Shown here one piece after another: positions 1 to 8,368 of a stretch of DNA of 39,486 nt. Position 1 is the first letter of the stretch. The number at the start of each line of letters is the position of its first letter. The notes below the pieces were generated by a model that saw only the letters and a list, made by a program, of their open reading frames with translations, did no database searches and had not been told where the DNA came from. The stretch is taken from the NCBI RefSeq assembly GCF_001956855.1, contig NZ_MTHD01000009.1, positions 1 to 39,486 on the forward strand, given 5' to 3'. This DNA is from Azonexus hydrophilus (lineage in GTDB: Bacteria; Pseudomonadota; Gammaproteobacteria; Burkholderiales; Rhodocyclaceae). The position numbers and the translations under genes are program-made.

Positions 1-87
1 TTACTTGAGCCCATCGGATATATTCCTCCTGCCGAAGCTGAGGCAAACTACTACCGCTGTCAAACCGAGCAGGCCGTTACCGCCTGA
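1..87 (+). pseudogene. IS3-family transposase OrfB, C-terminal end (cut by window edge)
   Basis: Frame 1 reads without a start from the first base to a TGA at 85-87. The residues LLEPIGYIPPAEAEANYYR are the characteristic C-terminal tail of IS3-family OrfB (DDE integrase-type transposase) proteins. Only 28 residues lie inside the window, so whether the rest is intact cannot be judged. The IS right end follows within 40 bp. Confidence 0.75.
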
Positions 88-95
88 CTCAAATC

Positions 96-126
96 AAATG
101 GCCTCCGCGATTCCCGGGGCGATTCA
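96..126 (+). repeat. Probable right terminal inverted repeat of the IS3-family element
   Basis: Just after the OrfB stop, the sequence GGCCTCCGCGATTCCCGGGG leads to GATTCA at 121-126. Read from the other strand this begins TGAATCGCCCCGGG, which has the TG start and shape of IS3-family ends. The left end lies outside the window, so the pairing cannot be confirmed. Confidence 0.5.
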
Positions 127-230
127 CTTTCAGACTGCCGACGCCCTCGGATTTTCGGAGAGGGGGCTGTTTTGGAATCGGACGGATAAGCGGAAATGAG
201 GCGGACTCTGGAATTTCCGTACTGGAAAGC

Positions 231-283
231 CAATCTCGCTCACTTCGGTTGCTGGACGCTGCTCGACAAAACCGCGCAAGCAG
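231..283 (+). repeat. attC-like cassette repeat, copy B
   Basis: This stretch shares about 33 of 41 aligned bases with the repeat at 28263-28313, including the unbroken block CTTCGGTTGCTGGA followed by YGCTNNKCGAYAAA. It lies between two IS remnants and has no ORF. A third, shorter relative lies on the minus strand at 489-519. The likely explanation is degraded integron-cassette recombination sites; a REP-like repeat is the alternative. Confidence 0.4.
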
Positions 284-375
284 AAAAAATCAAACGCTGA
301 AGGTCCGCGACGTCCCCCCGGAATTGAGTAGCGCCTGACTTTAGAGTCCAATCTTTCACGATAAGGAGATTGGAC

Positions 376-495
376 ATGAAGAAGCGATTCACCGAAGAAC
401 AGATCATTGGCTTCCTACGGGAGGCAGGGATGCAGGTTGCGGAACTGTGCCGCAAGTACGCCTTCTCAGAAGCGAGTTACTACCTCTGGCGCAGC
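376..495 (+). pseudogene. IS3-family transposase OrfA, N-terminal fragment
   Basis: An AAGGAG ribosome-binding site at 363-368 precedes ATG 376. The reading frame gives MKKRFTEEQIIGFLREAGMQ and continues through FSEASYYLWRS, the helix-turn-helix start of IS3-family OrfA proteins (usually about 90-100 aa). Similarity stops near 495, where the frame runs into an attC-like repeat on the other strand (489-519). The element is therefore cut off after about 40 codons, and no matching OrfB follows. It differs in type from the OrfB tail at position 1, so these are probably remnants of two different elements. Confidence 0.7.
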
Positions 496-519
496 GCGCC
501 TTTATCGCCCAGCGTCCGG
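489..519 (-). repeat. attC-like cassette repeat, copy C (minus strand)
   Basis: Read on the minus strand, this is CCGGACGCTGGGCGATAAAG followed by GCGCGCTGCGCC. It matches the core of copies A (28263-28313) and B (231-283) in the pattern GGAYGCTNNGCGATAAAG. It lies about 45 bp past the stop codon of the minus-strand gene at 563-1441 and in the same orientation as that gene, as an attC should. The IS3 OrfA fragment cuts off its far side. Confidence 0.4.
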
Positions 520-562
520 TGGGCCGCCGGGTCATGCGGCTTTACGGCCCAAGTGAAAAACA

Positions 563-1441
563 TCAATTCGGACCGTACCGAAATACAAAGAACATATTGG
601 ACGTTGTATCGAGTAACCCCAAATCAAGATAGTTGAGGTGCCATTTGAGTTTAGGCTTCTTGGGGCATGGGGGGCCTGCTGGGTCGTAAAGCCCTTTGAC
701 AAATTCAATGTCATCAAGCTTTGGGTCGATTTCCCGGATTACGTGAGCATAGTCGTCTGCCATGCGTACAACGTGCATTGAATGTCCTGAAGTAGTAATC
801 ATCGACGGGATGTACACGGCGCCAGGCGCCATTCCTCTGGATGAGTGCTCGTCAAATACAGACCAAAGTCTTTCTCGTTCTTTTGTCATTGTCTCAGTCG
901 AGTCTTCTGGCCTCTCGAACACCGAGTGGTCGAAGATGGCGACGACAGTGAAATGGTCACGAGAAACCCTCGCGAAAATTAGGTTGTCGGTGCGAGCAGC
1001 AAAGCCATTTGGATAAACTTGTGGCCCAAGGTGGAAATGGTGGTAGCCCATCACATTTAGCAAAAAATCCTTGTCGGCCCATCGATCAACGTCCGATCCT
1101 TTTTGTGCCGAGGCTGGCGTATAGCCTCGCGTATGGGGCTCTAGCGAGAGGTGCGGGGTAAGGTCATCTCCTCTTCTTACCTTGTCGAGGAAGGCTGTAA
1201 TTTCGTTGGCAAGTGTTGACCATCGAGGGTCTCCGGACGCCGTTGCTTCAATCGATACCGTCCTCGGGCGGGGCGATACATAACGGATGGCCCAGTTGTT
1301 ATAGTGGATCAAGAGCGATGCTAGCGAGGACGTTTCCAGCGAATGAAGCGTCGCTTTGTCGTTCGGGAACTTCGGTATTTCCTTAGCGATTCCCAAGCGC
1401 AACGCCTTCACGCGCTTCGATTCAGGATGAGCCGTGGTCAT
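563..1441 (-). CDS. Conserved protein of unknown function with an HHFHLG motif
   Basis: The product has 292 aa, with no signal peptide or membrane segment. A weak GAGGG lies upstream of the ATG. I do not recognise a named family. The middle holds a striking histidine cluster (VMGYHHFHLGPQV), followed by FARVSRDHFTVVAIFDHSVFE. Grouped histidines and acidic residues of this kind could form a metal or nuclease-type site, but that is a guess. It is followed on the same strand by an attC-like repeat, so it may be a cassette gene. The next gene on the same strand (1542-2657) lies 100 bp upstream. No function is assigned; only the coding call is firm. Confidence 0.75.
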   Translation of the reverse strand: MTTAHPESKRVKALRLGIAKEIPKFPNDKATLHSLETSSLASLLIHYNNWAIRYVSPRPRTVSIEATASGDPRWSTLANEITAFLDKVRRGDDLTPHLSLEPHTRGYTPASAQKGSDVDRWADKDFLLNVMGYHHFHLGPQVYPNGFAARTDNLIFARVSRDHFTVVAIFDHSVFERPEDSTETMTKERERLWSVFDEHSSRGMAPGAVYIPSMITTSGHSMHVVRMADDYAHVIREIDPKLDDIEFVKGLYDPAGPPCPKKPKLKWHLNYLDLGLLDTTSNMFFVFRYGPN

Positions 1442-1541
1442 CTTTCGATACCCTCAATGTGTTCTCGGTATAAAGCCGCATAACCTTTGAGCTCAGCGGC
1501 TGGTAAAAGCGTGGCTTTTGGCAATCCGCTGGAACGAATTT

Positions 1542-2657
1542 TCATTCGTAATCCCTCAGGTCTGGTTCGAGAGTACCAAAGTGAATGCGCCTTATGGGTG
1601 AAACGATCTCAACCTGTTCAATGTGCAGTTCTTCGATCGGCCCTTCAAGATCGCCAACAATTGTTACCAATATTTCCGACTCAAACTCCTCTTCGGCAGT
1701 AGCCGTTACAGAGTCAATGTGAACATAATCGTCATCAATCGAATCATGTACTGATAGAGAAAATTCACCTTCAGCTTCAACGGTTATTGCTGCTTTGCAT
1801 TGAATAACCAGATATTCCTCATCGCTTTCAATAATTCTAAGCACATTCGATGTAAGGTAAAAACTCTTGAACCAGCCATTGCTTCCCTCTGGCTCCCAGT
1901 AAAGATATGACTCAGCATCTTGGTCGGGAGTAAAGCCATCTAGTTCGGCTTCTAGTTTAGAAGCCACATCATCCAGGAAGGATTGAGCTTGTTCTGAATC
2001 TAGTGCGGATTCAAGCTTAGACAGTAATGCATAAGGGGCATTTGCCTTGTTAAACATTGCCAAGCCATCTGACAATTCCTCAATGCAATCAATATACTCT
2101 GAAGATTCGCAATACCTACTCCAGTCGCCGTCGTTTGAGATCGCAAGAACTGATTTGTTGCTCTTCTTTGCCCACTCATCCACAGCCATCAAAACTATGG
2201 CATCCGGAAACTCATTTTTCTTTTTTCCAGACTCCGAAAACGGGGCTGAATTTGAGAAATATTTCTTGAGCAGTTCTGATACTGACAAATGGTCACCACA
2301 CTCAAGAACAACGGCTCCAGTGTTTTCAATGAAATTATTCAGCCTTGTTTCGGCAAGCCCTTCTATTTCTTTGCTATCAAGTAATAACTCTTTTGCTTCG
2401 TGTAGAGTGTTTCCATCGAAGAACAGATGATCGCCAGCATCGTTAATGGATTTCTCTAAAGCGCTTCTCGATGCTTTGATTTTCTGTTCAAGATGTGTTT
2501 TTATCTCGCCACAAATTACGTCTGGCAACAAGAAAACCACCGGGCTTCTTTTAAATTGATTGAGTTTGCCAAGCAGGCCCTTTTCCAAGCGAAGGCCATT
2601 TCCGTCAAAGATCGACGTATCAATGAGAAGTGCTTCGTACTCTGTTTCTTCGCTCAT
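1542..2657 (-). CDS. PIN-domain protein (DUF4935-type), probable ribonuclease
   Basis: The product has 371 aa. The N-terminal ~180 residues have a PIN-like layout: LLIDTSIF with Asp13, Glu51 in CGEIKTHL, PDAIVLMAVDEW with Asp152, and LAISNDGDWS with Asp176 and Asp178. These are the spaced acidic residues that bind metal in PIN nucleases, and the PDAIVL block is typical of the DUF4935 branch. The C-terminal half (about 200-371) is acidic, probably beta-rich and unrecognised. An AAGGA lies 8 nt before the ATG. The gene is visibly more AT-rich than the backbone, which suggests transfer. There is no small antitoxin-like partner beside it, so a simple VapC-type toxin role is not supported. It may be a defence or RNA-processing nuclease. 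Confidence 0.8.
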   Translation of the reverse strand: MSEETEYEALLIDTSIFDGNGLRLEKGLLGKLNQFKRSPVVFLLPDVICGEIKTHLEQKIKASRSALEKSINDAGDHLFFDGNTLHEAKELLLDSKEIEGLAETRLNNFIENTGAVVLECGDHLSVSELLKKYFSNSAPFSESGKKKNEFPDAIVLMAVDEWAKKSNKSVLAISNDGDWSRYCESSEYIDCIEELSDGLAMFNKANAPYALLSKLESALDSEQAQSFLDDVASKLEAELDGFTPDQDAESYLYWEPEGSNGWFKSFYLTSNVLRIIESDEEYLVIQCKAAITVEAEGEFSLSVHDSIDDDYVHIDSVTATAEEEFESEILVTIVGDLEGPIEELHIEQVEIVSPIRRIHFGTLEPDLRDYE

Positions 2658-2814
2658 GCAGCGTTCCTTCGTGAGTCACAATATTGTTGACGCTGGAGTT
2701 GTTGCCTTAACGCATGTATTTCAGTCACTTGAAATATTGGCTGTCAGTATAGCAACTCCAATATGCCAGAAAAATGCTGTACAGCAACGTCTGCTTTGGG
2801 AAGGGAAACCAAGT

Positions 2815-2864
2815 GACCGCTTGTGGCCGTTATGCACATCTGTTCATAACGGCCAGAAGCGGTC
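2815..2864. repeat. Large imperfect inverted repeat (hairpin) in intergenic region
   Basis: The 382-bp stretch 2658-3039, between the divergent PIN genes, has no convincing ORF. It contains a 50-bp hairpin. The inner arms TGGCCGTTATG (2824-2834) and CATAACGGCCA (2845-2855) pair perfectly around a 10-nt loop. One G.G mismatch (2823/2856) separates them from outer arms GACCGCTT (2815-2822) and AAGCGGTC (2857-2864). It could be a bidirectional terminator or a palindromic mobile repeat; the run of A at about 2870-2876 would serve minus-strand termination poorly because it lies on the wrong side of the gene. Confidence 0.6.
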
Positions 2865-3039
2865 CCTCAAAAAAAGTGTCGCATAGCTGCCGTTGGCTCT
2901 GTCCGTATGATTGCTGATTGATAAGGAAACCGGCATCGGATAATCTCCATGTCATTCAGAACCTTACGGGTAATCCAATCGTGTCCGTATTATTTACAAT
3001 AGCCCGGACGTTTCTGCTTGTGAATAACTGGTAAGCATC

Positions 3040-4005
3040 GTGAGCACCATCCGCTTCATCGGCCACAACGGAGAGATCACAGCACTAGCACGCCAGCCAC
3101 CGAATGCCATGTTCGTGTTTGATGCAAACACCGTTCTTGCCTTTATTCGGCACGCTGACCAAGCTACACGTCTTGATGATGCCCACTTCCGGCTTCTTCG
3201 AGAAACGAGGCGTCGCGTTCACCTTCAATGGACACAACGCTCTAGGCGCCTCCCGATCGAACCTGTCCTTGCGCTGATGGAGCTAACGCGGCAAGACTGC
3301 GAAGCCGACTTCGGGGCCTATTTGGCCAAGTTTGAGTACTTCTTTCGTTCTGTTTACGGCGTAGAAAACTTGGACCCGACCTGGATTCGGCTAACGTACG
3401 AGCCGGTCTCACGGTTACTCTCCTCCGTTCATCATTCTCTTCTTCTAACGCTGCAACAGATTCACGTGACCACGCCAGGCTCCGGTTCGCTTCAACATAA
3501 CGTAATGCTTGAGCGTATAGATGACTTTCTCGATTGGATCATCTCCGAACGACAGAACCTTGCTGTCATAGGTGGCCCACTTCTTTACCTGGCGGTCTAC
3601 GCTATAGCGGGATCACCCGAGGCGCACCGCTTTCTGAAGCTAAGCAGAGTTATCAAAGAAGGAAGTGATGCGATCGCACGAAATGTCGCTTGGGACATGA
3701 TGCACTGGGTGAACCTGGATTTTCACTATCACTACGCCAAGTACCCATCTACAGTGGTTTGTACCTCTGACCAAGCCCTCGCTGACTTCCTATTGATTCG
3801 GAAGAATCTTGGGCCTCGAGTTGGCCGCGAAGGAATGCTTAACGCGCGGGTTGTACGTTCTTATGGTGAATTGAACCTGCCAAAACTCTCACGCCTTGAT
3901 GACACAGCCCTCAGCGACAAGATAACGCAACGCCTCCTGACATTCTGGCAGCGGCTGAGAGAAGATCCAAACACCGAGATTTTGTTCTCCCCCTTCGAAA
4001 CATAG
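3040..4005 (+). CDS. PIN-like protein of unknown function
   Basis: The product has 321 aa and starts at GTG 3040; the ribosome-binding site (GGTAAG) is poor. Residues 24-35, MFVFDANTVLAF with Asp28, resemble strand 1 of a PIN fold. Glu74 or Glu81 in PIEPVLALMEL and the late block STVVCTSDQALADFL supply further PIN-like acidic positions. Similarity is weaker than in the gene at 1542-2657, so nuclease activity is inferred. The stop lies 8 bp before GCCTAAC (4014-4020), which looks like the first box of an attC site now split by the transposon. That spacing is what a gene cassette would show. The region from this stop to 4021 is otherwise empty. Confidence 0.7.
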   Translation: MSTIRFIGHNGEITALARQPPNAMFVFDANTVLAFIRHADQATRLDDAHFRLLRETRRRVHLQWTQRSRRLPIEPVLALMELTRQDCEADFGAYLAKFEYFFRSVYGVENLDPTWIRLTYEPVSRLLSSVHHSLLLTLQQIHVTTPGSGSLQHNVMLERIDDFLDWIISERQNLAVIGGPLLYLAVYAIAGSPEAHRFLKLSRVIKEGSDAIARNVAWDMMHWVNLDFHYHYAKYPSTVVCTSDQALADFLLIRKNLGPRVGREGMLNARVVRSYGELNLPKLSRLDDTALSDKITQRLLTFWQRLREDPNTEILFSPFET

Positions 4006-4016
4006 CGAACCATGCC

Positions 4017-4021
4017 TAACC
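4017..4021. repeat. Target-site duplication, left copy (TAACC)
   Basis: TAACC at 4017-4021 abuts the left inverted repeat and recurs exactly at 28252-28256 against the right repeat. A 5-bp duplication is the Tn3-family signature. It shows that both ends moved together and that no later rearrangement has removed either flank. Confidence 0.9.
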
Positions 4022-4054
4022 GAGGGTCGGCCGGGAATCATGAAAAAATCCCCG
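4022..4054 (+). repeat. Left terminal inverted repeat of the Tn3-family transposon
   Basis: It reads GAGGGTCGGCCGGGAATCAT, then GAAAAAATCCCCG. It matches the reverse complement of 28219-28251 at every position except the 27th (A against T). The tnpA stop codon at 4063-4065 lies 8 bp inside it. Tn3-family repeats are usually near 38 bp; similarity beyond 33 bp is weak here. Confidence 0.92.
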
Positions 4055-4062
4055 TTTATTCT

Positions 4063-7059
4063 CTAAGCTGCTGATTCGGCTTCGAGAATCCGAAAGCCGT
4101 CCGCCAAGACCTCAACCTTTCGACGGAAATCAAGAACATAGTCGCCGAAGCGATTGATGTGTTCCAGGCGGTATGGCGCCAAACCGGCCAGGACTTCCTG
4201 ATTGATCAGCGCACCCTCGGCCTGTAGCTGCTTCAATACCCGACTCATCCCGACTACGTTGTGCAGGATCACCATATTGGCGACGAGATGGTTGTACTTG
4301 ATAACCTTGCGTTGCTCGTGGCGCAGGTTCTCAGCGATCTCCCCTTCTCCGCCGAAGAACAGCTTCTTGGCGAAGCCATTGAACTGTTCTGACTTGTTGG
4401 TTTCGGAATGGATGAGTTTGCGTAGCTCGACATCGCCGACGTATTTCAGCAAGAACATGGTCCGCACGACCTTGCCCAATTCCTTGAAGGCGAAATACAG
4501 TTTGTTCTTGCGGCTGTAGGTTCCCAGACGGCGCAGGATGGCCGAGGCCGAGATTTTGCCGAGCTTGATGGAGACGGCCACCCGCAACATATCCGGCAAA
4601 TGCGTTTCGATTAGTTGCCAGTTGATGTCGTCAGTGAATAGCCGGTCAATGTGCGCGAACTTTTTACCGCTCTCTGGACGATGGAATACCAGATCCTTGA
4701 TGCCACGGATACGGGGCATCAGCTTGATTCCAAGCAGATGCGACAAGGCAAAAACCGTGTAGCTCTGGGCTTGCGTATCACCATGAATGGTGTCCGGTCG
4801 GATGTCCGAGGTATTGGTCATCAAGCCGTCGAGGATGTGCGTTCCCTCGTAGGTGCCACAGGAAATAAAGTGGCTGAACAAGGCAATGAACTTGTCGGAG
4901 ACGTGGTAGTAGCCGATGCCGCCGTAGCCACCGTAACGGATGTGATGCTCGGAAATCAGGTTCTGCTCGTAGAGGTTCCATTTCGTACCATCGGCTGAGG
5001 CATGTTTTCCTGACCCCCAGTAGCTGGGCAATTCAAACTTGTTGTAGGCATTGATCACTTTGACGATGGCTTGTTCCAGCGCCTCTTCCGTGACGTACTT
5101 GATGTTGAGCCAGGCGACCTGTTTTCGGCTCATGCCGCGAATCGAGCGCGCAGTCTGGGTGGGGCCAAGATTGCAGCCGTAACAGAATAAGGTACTGATC
5201 ACTCTTGGGCGCAATTCCTCGATCCGGCTTTCGGTTCCCATCAAGGGCCGGAACAACTTATGCAGTTGCAGCCAGCGCTCTGTATCGATCAGCACGTCAA
5301 CGATGCTGACGTTCTCCATGTGCTCCGTGATCAGATGATCGATCTGGCGGATGCCGGGTAGCAGTTCGCTGGCCGGTGGTTTTTTCAGGATCAGACGGCC
5401 GTCAACGATTTCGGCGTGGGCATTTTCCGGGAACACGGCATCGACGGCTTCAGCGGTTTCTAACAATGCAACTTTCAGTGCCTGGGTGAACGCCTTGGGA
5501 CCGGTTTCGATCCCCGTCACCTGTCCATATTCAGTCAGTTCGCGAGCCAGGGTTGCATCGTCAACCAACTGTTCGCGATAGTCGTCGTAGCGCTCGCCGT
5601 GCTGGATAAAGAGATCGCCTGACTTGAGCTCATCGCGAATGGCGTACAGGACTGCCAGTTCAAAGTAGCGGCGGTTTATTGTGGCAATTCGCCCATCGGT
5701 GCGCTCCGTGACAACCAGCTTGCGCCAAGCGCTGGGCAGCCATTGGAGATCTTGTTCTGCATCCAGTTCGAGTAAAGAAATCGGCACCATTTCGTGACGC
5801 GTGCTGCGCAGCCCCTGCAATACCTTCATCATCCGGATCAAGGTATCGTCCTCGCTACTGCTCTGTGGATTGATGATTTCGATACAATTGAGTAGTTGGG
5901 CGCGAACGGCCTTGTAGGGTTGAATGAGGAACGGCAGATGATTGCGGCCAGCATAGGCCATATGTTCGTCGCAGATGGCCACCAAATCGTCTACGTCCGC
6001 GATCAGGCTGGAGCCGATGGCTTCGACTCGCTGCTGGTCGGTGCCATTGATCTGATAGGCCAGCAGCACCTCCTTCAATTGTCCGATCAGGCGATCCGTT
6101 CGCTGCTGATGTTCCTGCTGGTACTCCCCCAATTTGTTGCGTGCTTGGTTATCCAGGTTCTGAAGCATGCGCATGAACAGGTCTGCTGCATCATCGAGCG
6201 TCTGGGCAAACTGTGCACGGATATAAATGACCGCCAGCGCGTAACGCTTCTGCGGTTTCAGTTCCGCCATCTCGCTGGCATTCAGAGAGCGAGCGATGTA
6301 GCGATATTGCTTGAGTTTAGGAACGGGAATGTAAGGCTGGGGCAATTGCTCAACTAGTAATTGCAACCGCCGGATGTGTTGCAGGTAAGAGCGGGTTTCC
6401 TTATTGGTTGGCTTTTTCGGTTCCCGTTTGAGCATGTTCCAGGTTGTGCTGGATTCATCCCGGCTGACCTTGAACAGGCTGTCGATCCGTTCCTTCACCT
6501 TGCCATCAAGTTGGTTGGCGATCCCCGCAAAATGCACTTCGTGAATCTTCTCGCGAGCATGGATGGCCAATCGATCCAGGACCGTGAAACCGGGCAACTC
6601 ATAGCGATGATGGACCAGTTCCTCCAGCATCACGTTGATGATATCGGCTACGACGTGGCGGTTGTCAGCGGCTGTCTCGGCGATGTGCTGTAACCAGGCC
6701 CGGCCGTCCTGGTTTAATGGCCGGACATTCAGGTATCGACGCAGCGATTCGACTAACCGTTCGCGTCCGGTCGATCGATCGAATTGCAACAACTCGTCCA
6801 GCCTCGGCGGGCGAGCGAATCCCGTTTGGGCGACAATGTGCTGACGGATAGCGCTCGGCACATCCTTGAGACGGATAAAGTAACCCAACCGCTGAAACAG
6901 CTTCAGGTAGAGAAAAGCTACCGTGCGGGCGGTCGGCCGTTTGACGGTTTGGTCGATGAACGTAATTTCATCGGGTGTCAGGGTATAAATCTCGTCGAGA
7001 TCCTGTGCCGATGGGTCCGCTTTCAGCCGGGGATACGCGGTCTCGTGAACCTGGGTCAT
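4063..7059 (-). CDS. tnpA: Tn3-family transposase TnpA
   Basis: The product has 998 aa, normal for Tn3-family TnpA, which cuts and joins the 38-bp-type ends during replicative transposition. The DDE triad is intact: Asp690 in SADGTKW, Asp761 in HGDTQAQ and Glu891 in NKSEQFNGF. This spacing is nearly that of Tn3 itself. The N-terminal part (TLTPDEITFI..., QRLGYF) is the usual DNA-binding region. The frame stays open upstream to 7260, but ATG 7059 (MTQVHETAYP) is chosen because GGGAG precedes it and the recombinase gene stops 7 bp upstream. The two genes are therefore co-transcribed, probably with the LysR gene before them. The stop is 8 bp inside the left repeat. Confidence 0.96.
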   Translation of the reverse strand: MTQVHETAYPRLKADPSAQDLDEIYTLTPDEITFIDQTVKRPTARTVAFLYLKLFQRLGYFIRLKDVPSAIRQHIVAQTGFARPPRLDELLQFDRSTGRERLVESLRRYLNVRPLNQDGRAWLQHIAETAADNRHVVADIINVMLEELVHHRYELPGFTVLDRLAIHAREKIHEVHFAGIANQLDGKVKERIDSLFKVSRDESSTTWNMLKREPKKPTNKETRSYLQHIRRLQLLVEQLPQPYIPVPKLKQYRYIARSLNASEMAELKPQKRYALAVIYIRAQFAQTLDDAADLFMRMLQNLDNQARNKLGEYQQEHQQRTDRLIGQLKEVLLAYQINGTDQQRVEAIGSSLIADVDDLVAICDEHMAYAGRNHLPFLIQPYKAVRAQLLNCIEIINPQSSSEDDTLIRMMKVLQGLRSTRHEMVPISLLELDAEQDLQWLPSAWRKLVVTERTDGRIATINRRYFELAVLYAIRDELKSGDLFIQHGERYDDYREQLVDDATLARELTEYGQVTGIETGPKAFTQALKVALLETAEAVDAVFPENAHAEIVDGRLILKKPPASELLPGIRQIDHLITEHMENVSIVDVLIDTERWLQLHKLFRPLMGTESRIEELRPRVISTLFCYGCNLGPTQTARSIRGMSRKQVAWLNIKYVTEEALEQAIVKVINAYNKFELPSYWGSGKHASADGTKWNLYEQNLISEHHIRYGGYGGIGYYHVSDKFIALFSHFISCGTYEGTHILDGLMTNTSDIRPDTIHGDTQAQSYTVFALSHLLGIKLMPRIRGIKDLVFHRPESGKKFAHIDRLFTDDINWQLIETHLPDMLRVAVSIKLGKISASAILRRLGTYSRKNKLYFAFKELGKVVRTMFLLKYVGDVELRKLIHSETNKSEQFNGFAKKLFFGGEGEIAENLRHEQRKVIKYNHLVANMVILHNVVGMSRVLKQLQAEGALINQEVLAGLAPYRLEHINRFGDYVLDFRRKVEVLADGFRILEAESAA

Positions 7060-7066
7060 GCCTGCA

Positions 7067-8353
7067 TCACTCCCAGTGCCTGCCGGTTGCAGGGTCGCGG
7101 CAGACCGCCTCCAGGAAGCACTCACGGGCATCGGCAATACGATGGATTTCGTCGAGCAAAGTGTAGAGATGATCGTCAAGCATGTCGGTCGATGGTGTCG
7201 GGACGGAAAGTTGATATCGTCGTCCGTCCAGATCCATGGGGTGTGCCTGGAACCGTGCAAGGCAAGTGTTCGTCATGTCCCGCAAGGCATTGGCGACACC
7301 CCGTCGGCTGCCGTTGAAGGCAGACAAATCTATGGAAATCTCGATCATGGTGAGTGGAACCTCAGGCAAGCTGGGCAACTGCGCGGTCGAGTCAATTGCT
7401 GTTTCCGGCAGCGCTCGATCCAGCCCCTGCTCGAATCGCGCTTTCTGGTTAGGGCTAACCCCATCCAGATAGCGCATCGCAGCCTTCACGTCGCGCCAAC
7501 CCACGTATTTCATCAACTCACGGATATCCCAGCCGCTCATGCCAGCCCACTGGGCGAACCCACGGCGTAGCGAGTGACTACTGAAAGACTCGGCATCAGC
7601 GATGCCGGCCTGGCTGAGCAATTTTCGCAGCACGGGAATGATGCTGCTTGGGGTCATTTCAGCCTCGGACAGATGCCCCCAGCGGTCGACCTTGCGAAAT
7701 AGCGGTCCCGCTGTCAGTTTGGATAAAGCCAGCCAGTCTTCGACTGCCTCGACCGGACATAGTCGTGATAGCGCTGGACAGGAGTAACTTCGGCCATCCA
7801 GGTTGCGATCCCCTTTGCTACGGGGCAAGAAACAGGTCAGCCCTTCGCCGGGCTTGATATCGATGAATTCGATACGAAGGTTAGCCAGTTCGTCGGAGCG
7901 GAACCCCCGCCAGAAACCGAGGAGAACCAGGGCTCGATCCCGGCTATGTCTCAGGGCGTTGGCCGAATCTCCCCGACTAACCGCTGCGGCTGTGGCCGAT
8001 GTCAGCCATTCGGCAACATCTTGCAGAATCTCAATTTCCAGTGGCTTGGCCCGTTTTTCCTGAGCCGGATGCAGGGTTCGGATACCCTTCAGCAGTTGCC
8101 GGATTTTGCTGGCCTTGGTCGGGTCAGGAAAACCATGGTCCTGATGCCAGCGCGACAACGCCGAAAGGCGGTGCTTCAGCGTGTTCAGTGACAAGGATTC
8201 AGCGTAAGCGGCGAGATATCGGGCAATTGAGTCAATCGTTGCTGGCAACAATCCGCCCCACTCAACCTCGAAATGCTGAATGGCTGACGCATAACTACGT
8301 CGGGTATTGGCTCGCTCAGCGGCATCGAGATAAAGACCTACCTTCGCTTCCAT
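7067..8353 (-). CDS. Tyrosine recombinase (TnpI/TnpS-like cointegrate resolvase) with C-terminal extension
   Basis: The product has 428 aa. A phage-integrase-type catalytic set is present: Arg152 (GFRSDEL), His260 and Arg263 (HSLRRGFA), Trp286 (VGWRDVK) and Tyr295 (MRYLDG). The N-terminal ~90 residues form the SAM-like core-binding domain. In Tn3-family elements without a serine resolvase, such enzymes (TnpI of Tn4430, TnpS of Tn4651) resolve cointegrates at a res site. The oddity is the 133 residues after the nucleophilic tyrosine, where such enzymes usually end within about 20; I do not recognise this extension. AAGGAAG precedes ATG 8353. The gene lies 15 bp after the LysR gene and 7 bp before tnpA on the same strand. 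Confidence 0.88.
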   Translation of the reverse strand: MEAKVGLYLDAAERANTRRSYASAIQHFEVEWGGLLPATIDSIARYLAAYAESLSLNTLKHRLSALSRWHQDHGFPDPTKASKIRQLLKGIRTLHPAQEKRAKPLEIEILQDVAEWLTSATAAAVSRGDSANALRHSRDRALVLLGFWRGFRSDELANLRIEFIDIKPGEGLTCFLPRSKGDRNLDGRSYSCPALSRLCPVEAVEDWLALSKLTAGPLFRKVDRWGHLSEAEMTPSSIIPVLRKLLSQAGIADAESFSSHSLRRGFAQWAGMSGWDIRELMKYVGWRDVKAAMRYLDGVSPNQKARFEQGLDRALPETAIDSTAQLPSLPEVPLTMIEISIDLSAFNGSRRGVANALRDMTNTCLARFQAHPMDLDGRRYQLSVPTPSTDMLDDHLYTLLDEIHRIADARECFLEAVCRDPATGRHWE

Positions 8354-8368
8354 GACAGATCTTCCTTG

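Noticed and set aside
1..4021. Active integron platform
   Set aside because: Cassette-like repeats are present, but there is no integrase gene or attI in the window. The repeats are diverged and occur in both orientations, so only a relic is suggested.
7060..7260. N-terminal extension of the transposase to 7260
   Set aside because: The extra 67 residues overlap the end of the recombinase gene and look unlike any TnpA start. ATG 7059 has a ribosome-binding site.
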